Below are positions 12,245-22,900 of a stretch of 64,000 nt of DNA, piece after piece (positions within the stretch are counted from its first letter, which is position 1; every line of letters begins with the position of its first letter). The notes under the pieces are model-generated. The model did no database searches. It was not told the DNA's origin and saw only the letters and a program-made list of their open reading frames with translations. The stretch is taken from the NCBI GenBank assembly GCA_963971535.1, contig OZ020585.1, positions 161,201,226 through 161,265,225 on the forward strand. The letters are read 5' to 3'. Both the position numbers and the translations under genes were made by a program. The DNA comes from Notolepis coatsorum. Taxonomy: Eukaryota; Chordata; Actinopteri; Aulopiformes; Paralepididae.

Positions 12245-13081
12245 CTACACCCCTGAGTTGCCTGGGTCTAATTTACTGCCTTTTTTGTGCAGAGGGGTCA
12301 CTCTCGCAATTTTGAAGTCCTTGGGGACGCGTCCCTGTTTTATGGAGAGGTTTATTATGTGTGTGATGACTGGGGTGATGGCGGCTGCTGAGTCTCTGAG
12401 GAATTTGGAGGGGATGTTGTCATGGCCAGTGGCCTTGTTAGGTTGGAGGGCGCTCAGTTTTTTGAGTACCTCATCTGTTGTTACCATTTCCAGTTTGAAG
12501 TCGTCTTTGTGGACCCCTAGGTTCTTGTAGTATGCTACTATGTGTTCTACCCCATAATGCCCTGAGTGGGAGGGTAGTTTGTTTACCAGTGTTGTGGCTA
12601 TGTTTGTGAAGAAACTATTTAAGTAATTGGCTACATCCAGCTTTTCTGTGATGAGCGTGTTGTCCGTCTTTATGTTTATGTTTGAGAATCTGGTTTTAAG
12701 TTTTTTACTGCAGCCTAGTTGGTTATTGAGTAATTTCCAAAGTTCACGTGGTTTGTTTTTGTTTTCCTCGGTTTTGTCATTGATGATTTTTTTTTTTGCT
12801 GTTTTGATCATGGAGTTTACATCATTTCTTAGTCCGTTTCTTTCCAGTTTGAGTTCAGTCACGTGGGCTTGGAGTTCACTGCTCGTGCTTATGGTAAGCT
12901 TTGACTGACTTTTACGAAACTCAGAGCATTTTTTGTCTCTGGTTTTCATAGCGGTCAGTATTTCAGCGTGCATCCACGGCTCCGAGCAATCTTTTACCCT
13001 GGTGGTTCTTAGGGGGGCCATGTTGTTTAGTATCGTTGAAAATTTGGTTTTGAAACCAAGCCATGTTTCTTCAACCAGCAT
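12245..13081 (-). pseudogene. LINE reverse-transcriptase fragment (CR1/L2-like), 5' part of the RT ORF
   Basis: An open frame of 278 codons on the - strand contains the linker between endonuclease and RT (WKLLNNQLG) and the start of the RT domain (LQPNKATGHDNIPSKFLRD, TPLHKKGSKLDPGN). It then breaks off. The last about 80 residues overlap the start of the + strand fragment at 14318. No endonuclease domain precedes it. It is a truncated relic of a Jockey-superfamily LINE. Confidence 0.85.
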
Positions 13082-13428
13082 CGAACTATGTCAAAATATG
13101 TTTTTCATTATCACAGAGGTGCAGCAGACGGACAGCGGTGTTTCAGGAAAGCCAACAAAGGTTTAAGGCTTAAAGCCTACAGTGATATTATCAGCCTGTG
13201 AAGCTAAATGTGTTTATCTAGAGCAACTGCTCGAAGTGATGAAGATAAGGTTATGAATATATTACTCAAAATGCAGGAGTAGGTAATTGAAATGTATCCT
13301 CTATACCGAATATGGTGTTCTTGAAGAATGGGCGTTCTGTCAAAACCGTTTAAAATGATGGACATTGTGTATATATGGAGACTGTTGTTTATGAGGACAA
13401 CCAGGGGACCATTGTGATTGCTAGGAAC

Positions 13429-13855
13429 TAGGGATGCTCGATATTGGCTTTTTTACCGATACCGATATTCCGATATTGTCCAACTCTTAATTTCGATACC
13501 GATACCGATACCGATATCAACCGATACCGATATATGCAGGGTTTCCCCCCAAAAAAACGGAATAATTTCAGGTAACTAATAATTTCACTGGATGCATTCA
13601 AAAGGCTTATCTGTGCAAAATATGATAATTAAAAAAGTAAAAATTAACATTACATATCTCTTGTTGTTGAATTAAACCAAAATGCATACTTTTGACAATA
13701 AATAAAATAATAATTGGTTCTTACTTGCTTGCCTGGGTAAATAAAGGTTACATTTTTTTTTTTTTTTTTTACCGATACCGATATTTTCCGATATCACATT
13801 TTACTGCCGATATCAGCCGATAATATCGGTCGGCCGATAATATCGGACATCCCTA
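13429..13855. mobile_element. hAT-type MITE with 8-bp target duplication
   Basis: The terminal repeats TAGGGATG and CATCCCTA are flanked by CTAGGAAC at 13421-13428 and again at 13856-13863. An 8-bp duplication is the hAT hallmark. Both ends are rich in CCGATA words. The middle is AT-rich and non-coding. It lies between the two LINE fragments. Confidence 0.9.
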
Positions 13856-13863
13856 CTAGGAAC

Positions 13864-14317
13864 CCAATGTGTCAATATAGATGTAAACATGTCATTATAA
13901 ATAATATCATCTCATCAGGTATGTCATCAGATAAGGAAGAATGACACCGGTTTACTGTCCAATGGACGACAGAGTAGTAGATACTATGAGGGAACCTGTT
14001 CCAAATTAAAATTGAAGGGATTTGTTAGTAACTGTCTAACTGTATATATGGCTGTTTACACTAGTAACTGTTTACCTGCATAATATATAACTGTCTCCAC
14101 CAGTAACTGTCTAGCTGCATATATATCTGTTTCCACTAGAGGGCGCTCTAGGTGGAGCTACTCAGGTACACCACCATGTGGCGAGTATATAAGTAGATGT
14201 TTCCTCCCACTTCTTTCTCTCCCCCCATGTCTCTCAGTGAGAGAAGACCTGTGTTACTGCTCTTTCCATGTGAATAAAAGAAAGCACGCCAGTTAAGGCT
14301 CAAGATAGATACTCAAA
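13864..14317 (+). mobile_element. Possible LTR fragment
   Basis: A TATA box (GAGTATATAAGTAG, 14184-14197) is followed about 80 bp later by GTGAATAAAAGAAAGC (polyadenylation-like, near 14270), with a pyrimidine tract between. This resembles the U3-R layout of a retrotransposon LTR. Tandem AACTGTCTA... words precede it. I could not define TG..CA ends or a partner LTR. Confidence 0.3.
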
Positions 14318-16312
14318 TGAGGTACTCAAAAAATTGAGCGCCCTCCAACCTAACAAGGCCATTGGCCATGACAACATCCTCTCCAAATTCCTCAGAGACG
14401 CAGCAGCCGCCATCACCCCAGTCATCACTCACATAATAAACCTCTCTATAAAACAGGGACACGTCCCCAAGGACTTCAAAATTGCGAGAGTGACCCCTCT
14501 GCACAAAAAGGGCAGCAAATTAGACCCAGGCAACTACCGCCCTGTTTCTATTCTTACCTCCATCTCGAAAGTCATGGAGAAAATAGTCTTCGAACAGGTA
14601 GAAAAGTACCTGGCGGAAAAAAATCTAATCTACGAATTCCAATCTGGCTTCAGAACGTCCCACTCCACTGACACATGCCTCCTCTATTTGAACGACCACA
14701 TCAAACAAGAGGTGGACGCAGGCAAATACTGCGGCATGGTCATGCTGGACCTACAAAAGGCCTTCGACACTGTCAATCACTCGATTCTGATTGACAAGCT
14801 AAAAGCAATTGGTTTTGATAGCTTATCAGTGAGCTGGATGCAATCCTACCTGGAGGGGAGAGAACAGATGGTAGATGTAAACGGTACTCTATCCCCCCCC
14901 CCCCCCCCCTCACAGTGAGCTGTGGTGTTCCACAAGGAAGCATACTAGGACCGCTACTCTTCCTAATTTATGCAAATGACATGTCGTCAGCCTGTGACTG
15001 CAACTTGTTCCTGTTTGCGGACGACTCAGCCCTGCTGGTCTCTGACAAGAACAAGTTGCAGGTTGAAAAAACCCTCAGCTCGGAACTAGGCAAAATCTGC
15101 ATATGGCTCGCTGATAACAAACTATCATTACACATGGGCAAAACAGAGTCCATTCTCTTCGGTTCAAATAACAAACTCAGCAAGACCGACGGCTTCTCAG
15201 TTGCAGTGGGTGACAATATTGTCACAAGGAAAGACGAAATTACCTACCTGGGTTCCATCCTAGAGGCAAATCTTTCCTGTGACAAAATGGCATCCAATGT
15301 AATAAAAAAAGTCAACCAACGAACTAGATTCTTGTACCGGATCTCCTCTCTGGTAAACAAGAATACCCTGAAGACTCTGGCAGGAGCACTCATTCAAGGG
15401 TACTACGACTATGCGTGCACCTCATGGTACCAAAGCACCTCAAAGGCGCTTAAAACAAAATTACAAACATCACAAAACAAACTGGTCAGACTACTACTTG
15501 ACTTACCCCCAGAACCCACCTCACCCCTGCCCACTTTGACAACCTAGGATGGCTTAGAGTAGACGACAGAGTACAGCAACTTGCAATGGGCCTGGTCTAC
15601 AAGATACACTATACGACTAAGGTACCCATGTACATGTCAAAATACTTCCCAAAGGTCAGTGAATACCACAACCACTACACCAGAGGAAGCTCAACAAATC
15701 ATGTTAAACCCAGATTCGGCTCAAACAAGGGACTAAATACGTTTCGCAATTATGCCACATCAATGTGGAACGCCCTACCTAAAGCTGTAAAGGAATGTGA
15801 ATCCCTACCCACATTCAAAACCGCTCTTAAAGAGCACCTACGGGAGGCTGCAATTCGAAACTGGCCACCGTAAATGCCCCAAACCCCCACCACCTCCTAA
15901 TAGACAGTCTCCTCCCCACCGCATGTATATATTCCCTCCCCGCCGTATGTATATCTCTCTCCCACCCACCCACCCCCTCCTAATGTACAGTCCCCTCCCC
16001 ATCATATGTATATACTCTGTCAGGATCTAGGGGTAACAGTACTGTATATTTGAATACCGTTTATGTCACAAATGTATCAGTACTAAATACCTATATGTCC
16101 CTATGCCATAAATGTCATGTATGTTGTGTATGTCATAAATGTCTATATGAATTGAAAATGGGGGACCCTGATGGAAACAAGACAAACGTCTTTCTCAGGT
16201 CTGCATCCCCTTAACAATTGTGTGTATTGAGCCGTACTGTATTGTACCCATTCTGCAATCTGTTAAATAAAGTTTTCATTCATTCATTCATTCATTCATT
16301 CATTCATTCATA
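14318..16312 (+). pseudogene. LINE (CR1/L2-like) RT 3' half and 3' UTR, frame-broken
   Basis: Three consecutive frames make one RT and C-terminus. The first (14334-14918) has NYRPVSILTSISKVMEK and MLDLQKAFDTVNH. The second (14915-15547) has CGVPQGSILGPLLFLIYAND and the active site FADDSALL. The third (15586-15873) has NYATSMWNALPKAVKE. The first break is a C-tract (14891-14906); the second is a shift near 15540. The 3' UTR ends TAAATAAAGTTTT then (CATT)n at 16276-16312. The 5' end is truncated, so the copy is inactive. Confidence 0.9.
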
Positions 16313-16387
16313 CCATGCCTCTTGACCACATTATTGTCGCCCTATAGTCGAATTCTGTTAACAGCTTCATATCTTCAAAAACCTCAG

Positions 16388-16505
16388 AATTAGCTTATTT
16401 TCTTTCATTTGTGATGTCACAGTGTGATGTCATAATCAAACATTCTAGAACATTTGTGATGTCACAGTATGATGTCATAACCAAACATTCTAGAACATTT
16501 GTGTA
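16388..16505. repeat. Two-copy 49-bp direct repeat with TGATGTCA and TTCTAGAA motifs
   Basis: TTTGTGATGTCACAGTGTGA and CAAACATTCTAGAACATTTG each occur twice in tandem. TGATGTCA resembles a CRE/ATF site and TTCTAGAA a heat-shock half-site pair. No adjacent gene gives them an obvious role. Confidence 0.6.
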
Positions 16506-16539
16506 TCTATATATATTCAACAATTCTCTATATTCAACA

Positions 16540-17933
16540 GTGGCGATGAGATGGAGGGTTCCCCCTCTTGGGGGGGCCCTTCAAGAGAGGAGATGATGTT
16601 TGTATTGTGATTGTATGACAAGAGGAGCAGAGAAGAAGGAGACAGACAAGAGGAGCAGAGAAGAAGGAGACAGAGACAATAGTAATGTGTTTTGAAGATG
16701 AGAAGAAGAAGAAGAGTGTAAACTTTCTCAAGTGTGGGCGAAGCATAAGAACTGCGGAGGGCAGTAATACGCCATGTTGAGAGCGTGATTGTGATTGGAG
16801 AGGTGGAGGTGGATCAAGATCGGGACTCAGGTTTTCTCGGGCTCTGAAGTGGATGTGGACATGGGGTGGGGGACATTTGGTGGCTTGCCGGGTGTGGCTT
16901 TTGCTTGCAGTTGATTGCTTTGGAGTGGTGTTCAGCTGGAATGGGGTGGAGATGGATGGGTGTCGCGGTGTTTGTGGAATGTGAATGGGCGTGTGGTGGA
17001 TGTTGGGTGGAGGCTGTTCACGGCACATTTGTCGCCGGAGGGCATGTGGCCGAACATGGGGGGCGGTGCTAGGTGGCGGGGGGGCCCCTGATCTCCCCAC
17101 CGGGGCTCTCTGTCGCTTCTTGTTGTTTCTCATGCCTGGTGGCGGGTGTGCTCTGAGTGGTTTTTGTTCGGCGTTTGATGTGCATTTGTTTGCATTTTGT
17201 AGATGTTTTCTTGTTCATTGGTTTTTGCTTTGTTCTGGTTGGGTGCTGTTTTGGAGCGGTCGGCTGTGGGTGGAGGCCGCACTTGTGGGCTGTCGGGTGT
17301 TTTTTGTTCCGTGTTTGGGTCTGCTTCGGAGCCTGAGGGGGTGATTTTTTTTGGGTGTTGACAATATTGTATGACAAGAGCAGAGAAGAAGGAGACAGAC
17401 AAGAGGAGCAGAGAAGAAGGAGACAGAGACGATAGTAATGTGTTTTGAAGATGAGAAGAAGAAGAAGAGTGTAAACAATCAAAAGTTGATTTACCAGAGA
17501 CCATAATATGGAAACCATACTACTAGCGTAGTATAAGAACTGAGGAGGGCAGTAATACGCCATGTTGCATCGACACTGCGGGAAATTCAAAAGAAGAAAG
17601 AAGAGGAAGAAGAAGAAGAAGAGCTCAATCAAAAGAACTGCGGAGGGCAGTAATACGCCACGATGCGTCTACACTGCCGGAAATTCGAAAGAAGAAGAAG
17701 AAGGTATGAGATGGAGGGTTCCCCCTCTTGGGGGGGCCCTCCAAGAGAGGAGATGATGTTTGTATTGTGATTGTATGACAAGAGGAGCAGAGAAGAAGGA
17801 GACAGAGACGATAGAAATGTGTTTTGAAGATGAGAAAAAGAAGAGGAGTGTAAACTTTCTCAAGTGTGGGCGAAGCAAGAATTGTGGAGGGCAGTAATAC
17901 GCCACGATGCGTCTACACTGCCGGAAATTCAAA

Positions 17934-17950
<17 letters not shown>
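16540..17950. repeat. Modular repeat block, G-rich and GAA-rich
   Basis: The module GATGAGATGGAGGGTTCCCC occurs at 16545 and 17705. CGGAGGGCAGTAATACGCC or close variants occur near 16756, 17540, 17640 and 17885, twice followed by CTGCCGGAAATTC and (GAA)n. Between them lies a G-rich stretch (16840-17345). The open frames here are low-complexity and not convincing genes. Confidence 0.6.
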
Positions 17951-17968
<18 letters not shown>

Positions 17969-18450
17969 GTGCATCTTGAAACAGTGCTGAGCAGTACTGA
18001 ACAGAACATAGATTGAAGCCTGCATTTCTAGACCCGGGTGCCTTGCCTACCGTTTTGCTGTGGAAAGAGCCGGCAAGGTGATTTACGGCTTTCAGGTGTG
18101 GAGGAATTTTGTCATGTGTCGAGTCTGCTGTGATTTTGGAGACTGGGAAAATACAGTTTTTAGTGACGTGAATATTTCGTGGCAGTAAACAGCCAAACAA
18201 GTTTTAGTTTAGGAAAATAGCTTTAGGATCACTTCTGTAAAGAAAGACTTCGCTGTGGAAGAGAAATAAACCATTTGGATATCTTTGTTTTACACCTGAG
18301 CGGCTGTGGAGGACATTATTTTTCTTTATCAATGAACGTACTACTCACGAGTAAGCAACTTTAACCAGTAGAGTGGACCGTCAGCCCTCATAATTTGGTA
18401 TAATGCTGTAAGATTTTAGGGTTAAAAGTAAGCAGGAAATGTCTCTTAAA

Positions 18451-19440
18451 AGAACATGCCAACATTTTGGGAAATTAGCTTATCGTCTTCTCCAGAGATA
18501 GACAAGAAGATAAATACCAGTTTCCTCTCTGTGTGTTCAGTATAAAGCTATCTGGCTGCATGTTAGCCTAGCTTAGCACAATGAATGGAAGTGGACATGA
18601 CCAGGCATGCGTTGTTCATGGGACTGGGTAGCACGGTGTGTAACCTCACGCGCTATTTGCATATCAATAGCGCCGGTCGTCAGGTGTGTTAAATACGTTC
18701 TCAGACACATTCACACCTAACTTGTTGTGAAGACGTGTTACATTCCATTCGTAGAGGCGAATTAGGCACTGTCTTTAGTCTGTGCCCAAGCGAGGGGACA
18801 TTAAAGGGGAACTATCTTATAAATGGCCTTTTTGAGTGTTTAGCATTGTTTCCTAGCTATGTGAACTTATATTAATATGATCTATGTCTCAAAATTCTCA
18901 TATTGGCGCATTCTTCCAATTCTCCTCTCACAATATTCACCCTCACTGAACTGAGTCGTTTGAAAATGTGCCTATATGTGATGTCATATAGTCGCTGCTG
19001 CATGTTAATGTTCAGGCGGGGCCCCACGGTGCACAGTGGTTTAGGTGGCACCTGCAGCTGCGGCTGCAAAACAGCTCGAAATCTTGAGGTAGAAAAATGC
19101 TGTTTTTGAGGACTTGATTAGAAATACAAAACAATGAATAAAAAAAATATATATATTACAGAGGTGTTCCATAGACTCACAGGAATTGTGTAAAAGTGCC
19201 CAAATAGTGAAAGAAATAGTAAAATAGTTCCCCTTTAAATGCGCATTCGCGGGAGCGCGCGCACGCGCCGGGAGCGCGCGTGCACGTGGTGCGTGTCACC
19301 CCAGATGATTTCAATAACGCACCACTGGACATGACCGGTTAGCCTTCGGGACTCAGGAGAGGTGTTAGTTGGACAATGCCTGGCCGGCTAACTGGTCATG
19401 TCCGCTTCCATTCATTGTGCTAAGCTAGGCTAACACTTTG
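18451..19440. mobile_element. Palindromic MITE, family Y, split by other elements
   Basis: The left arm GCCAACATTTTGGGAAATTA to GAATGGAAGTGGACATGACC pairs with the right arm 19325-19438 (GACATGACCGGTTAGCC..., CATTGTGCTAAGCTAGGC). The interior holds a further TTAA MITE and other DNA. Other Y copies: 52722-52962, 54847-55124, 59396-59600, 62203-62445. Confidence 0.7.
18805..19234. mobile_element. TTAA MITE nested inside family Y copy
   Basis: TTAA at 18801-18804 and 19235-19238 flank the inverted ends AGGGGAACTAT and ATAGTTCCCCT. This is the piggyBac-type target signature. Confidence 0.8.
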
Positions 19441-19572
19441 AAGCACTTTGAGCTGCAGTTTCTGTATTAAAGGTGCTATACAAATAAAGTTTATTATTGA
19501 GAGCCGTACTGTATTGTACCAATTCTGCAATCTGTCAATTAAATAAAGTTTTCAATCAATCAATCAATCAAG
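19440..19572. mobile_element. Two LINE/SINE 3' tails
   Basis: 19440-19497 (TATACAAATAAAGTTTATTA) is one tail type. 19500-19572 (GAGCCGTACTGTATTGTACC ... (CAAT)n) matches the 3' end of the LINE that finishes at 16312. Confidence 0.7.
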
Positions 19573-19599
19573 CCTAATTCTACGTGCTCCCAGAATGCC

Positions 19600-19983
19600 C
19601 CGCTCTGTTGCTATGGTTAATAGTTGCAAACTACAAACTATTCAGACATCTTTTTGCTCTTTCCAACAGCGGGTAAGTTAAGTAACCTTATCAATGATCT
19701 AATCTCGCTAATACGATTAAACCACAACGACAACTGTTAGTTAATTATGTTATTGCCGCACTCAGCAGCTCCATCCGTGGGCTCCTTTTGAAAATAAATA
19801 GCGGTCATTGTTGCTGACTAGCTTAGCTGTTCGCTGTTAGCCGTTAGCTCGCTGCTTCGGCTAGTAGGTGAACTGCTTTACCGTTAGCTGCCGTTACCGT
19901 TAACGTTGGTGCAAAGTTATTGGCGAGAGTGACGATGTGTTGGATCTCTGTCGCCCGTTTCCAGTAGAAAACCGACAGTAGAT
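19600..19983 (+). promoter_or_regulatory. Likely promoter and 5' UTR region of C7orf57
   Basis: The sequence between the LINE tail ending near 19570 and the ATG at 19984 looks non-repetitive and has several GTTAGC words, common in fish 5' leaders. GCGG followed by GTAAGT near 19668-19677 could be the donor of a non-coding first exon. I see no clear TATA box. Confidence 0.4.
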
Positions 19984-22900
19984 ATGAGTACCGAAACTAC
20001 CGATCAAGACCTTCCAGGGACTAACCAAGGCAAGTACCATCTGGGCACTGTTAGTTAGTTAGATCTCTTCAGACCTGAGTGAAGTTCTGCTCGCCCTGCC
20101 ATGAAGGAAACTGATGCTCCAAGTTCTTAAGAGGCCTAAGAAGTTATTATTATCTGGTTTGTCACAACCAGAGTCCTTCAGTCCACCCTGAAAGTACACG
20201 CAACAGGGTTTTGGTTTTCATATATTGGACGTAGGAAATGCATTTGTTTTGACTTGGGCTTTGTTTAAACATTGATCTTAAGTAGTACAGTCCACCTGTT
20301 CACTAATAGAAACAAGCTTTGTGCTGCGTCCTCTCACCAGACTCCTTCAAAAGTGTTTATCAGATACAGTTGCTATGTTTCCCAATATTAAAGGGATCAG
20401 TGAAAGTATGGCCTCTACTAGTATGTCAGACAATGGGCCTCATTCATGAAATGTTCTTACAGACAAATATGTTCTTACATACTCTAGGAGTTGTTTTTAG
20501 CCCCCCGATTTAGTTTTACAGACGGAAAGATATAACTCATATAATTAACTATGTATGATAGAATGTACCGTATTTATTCTTACCATATATCTATCCATAT
20601 CTGTCTGTAGTGTACCTGCACATAATCCTGTAGATACTATATATCTTTATCCCTTACCTACTCTTACTAGTTACACTGCTGGCCAGTATGACTTGCTACC
20701 ATAGTGTCTTTATACCTGTATCACTGTACATATTAATACTACAACTATTGCATACATCTGATTAGCACTATTACTCAGTAGTACATTATATATTCTAAAC
20801 CCAGTTTAATCTCCTGTACATTGTATATTACTACAGCAGTTTACTGTTACATTTGCACTCTGGTTGGATACTTATTTTCATTGTATTGTACTTGTGCTGC
20901 ATAATGCCAATATATTTAAATGTAATGTAATCTAATCCCATCTGGTGGCTATTTGTGACTCCTTGGCATCTGACATCTGCTGTGCACCTCTTGTAACTGA
21001 CATCATCACCCAAGCCAACAAAGGCATTCATGTTACAAGAGGTACAATAGATGTCGCGGACAAGGACTTAAAAACAGCATCAGACGTTGTTTCCGGTCTG
21101 TAAAAGACTAGATTGAGGACTAAAACAACTCCTATGGTGTGTAACTAACAACAAACGTGTACATAACAACATTTCATGAATGAAGCCCATTGTGTTTAAA
21201 CCAGGTCTGGGTTACAAATAAAAAAAAGCATTTGTGAACCATAATATATTATACTTAATGAAGAATACCTCAATAACCAAAAAACTCTCTGTAATGTGCA
21301 TGTGTGTGTTATCATTATATTGTTTTAGGCAGTACAAGTCTGAAACTACTGGTGCCTTTACTCTAGGCTCTGTTGCCCATACCGTACAACTCTGACCTCT
21401 GTTCACTATACTCAATCTATACCTATCTACTGCCTTCACTGTAATCATAACTACCTACCTCATCCTATAGGCTACCCATATAACACTGTATATTTATCTA
21501 TATATGTATGAAGATAAGATATTCCTTTATTGATCCCCTTGGGGAAAGTCAGGCAGCATGAGGGAGGGGAGGTACAGGTAGTAAAAAGCAGTGTAAACAA
21601 TATAACAAATCAATATAATTAACATAATTAACTCTGCACATGTGCGTAATGGTCAACAAGTTGCGAGATGAGGGTATGTATGCCCTCTCAGTTATATTTG
21701 CCCTACAATAAATAGTTACAATATATAATCTAATCCAATAATCTAAATCTAATATATAGTCTGGGGAAAAAAACTAAATTCTAAAAGCTAAATATATGCA
21801 ATATATAGTCTAATAATCTAAATCTAATCTAATATATAATTTAAAAAGAAATGCTACAATGCTAAATATATGATCGGATGAAGTATTCAGTATTCACGGT
21901 GCGGTATGCATAAGGTAGTATATTGTCCTTTTAGGTTCCTACTTCCTAGTAGTTGGATGTCTGGCTACTAGGAACCTAAAAGGACAATATACTACCTTAT
22001 GCATACCGCACCTTATGTGAATACTGAATACTGTATACTTCATCAGATATATCTGCATGTATTCCTTCCTATTTACATACCTATTTACATACATGTATAC
22101 TATATCTATATCTGTATATATCCCATACCTACTCTTACAATTTATACCACTGGCCAATATGGCTTACTAGTTACTACCATAGTGAATTTATACTTGTATG
22201 TATCACTGTGCATAATAATACTGTACACACAATCAGATTTGCATATTGACCCAGTATATTTTGTTATATATATTCCATTTAATCACTGTCACACTGTATA
22301 TTGTTGTTAATGCACTTTACGGTTACATTTGCACTCTGGTTAGATGCCAACTTCTTTCCGTTGTACTGTACTTGTGCTGCACGATGGAAATAAATCTGAA
22401 TCTAATCTAACACACAGGCATCACTGGCCTGATCCCAGGTCTGGGGGTGAACGATGGTCCCGAGGAAGGGAAGGCACACGGACGCAGGGTTGGAGTCAGA
22501 GAGTCTGATTCTGACTACGTGAAGCTGGCAAAGCGAGGAGGGCAGAAGGGTAATTCCATCCTCTTGGTAGAACTACCCAGCAGTGTCGGCCCTTTCCACA
22601 GTGTTGTAGGAGGGTAAACACTGGAGTAACTAATAACATTAACCAGGGTTCCTTCCGCTCCGTTCAGGAGTACTGTTCACGCCTTAACGGCTCACAGGAG
22701 CGCCTCTGGCACGCCTGAACGGAACAAGTTAAAGTTTGCTTTTATTTGTCACGTATAAAGTACATGTATATTACAGTGAAATGCTTGGTTCTGTATGAGC
22801 CCCCTGAGAATGTGCTTCATACAGTAAAAAAGGTACAATGAAGTAAAAATGCAGACAATGAGGTACAAAAACTTTAAAAACAACCTAAGTAATGTTATTT

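Noticed and set aside
16534-17632. Open frames of 119-199 codons on both strands in the G-rich block
   Set aside because: Overlapping frames on both strands, low-complexity composition, and the repeated modules around them make coding unlikely.
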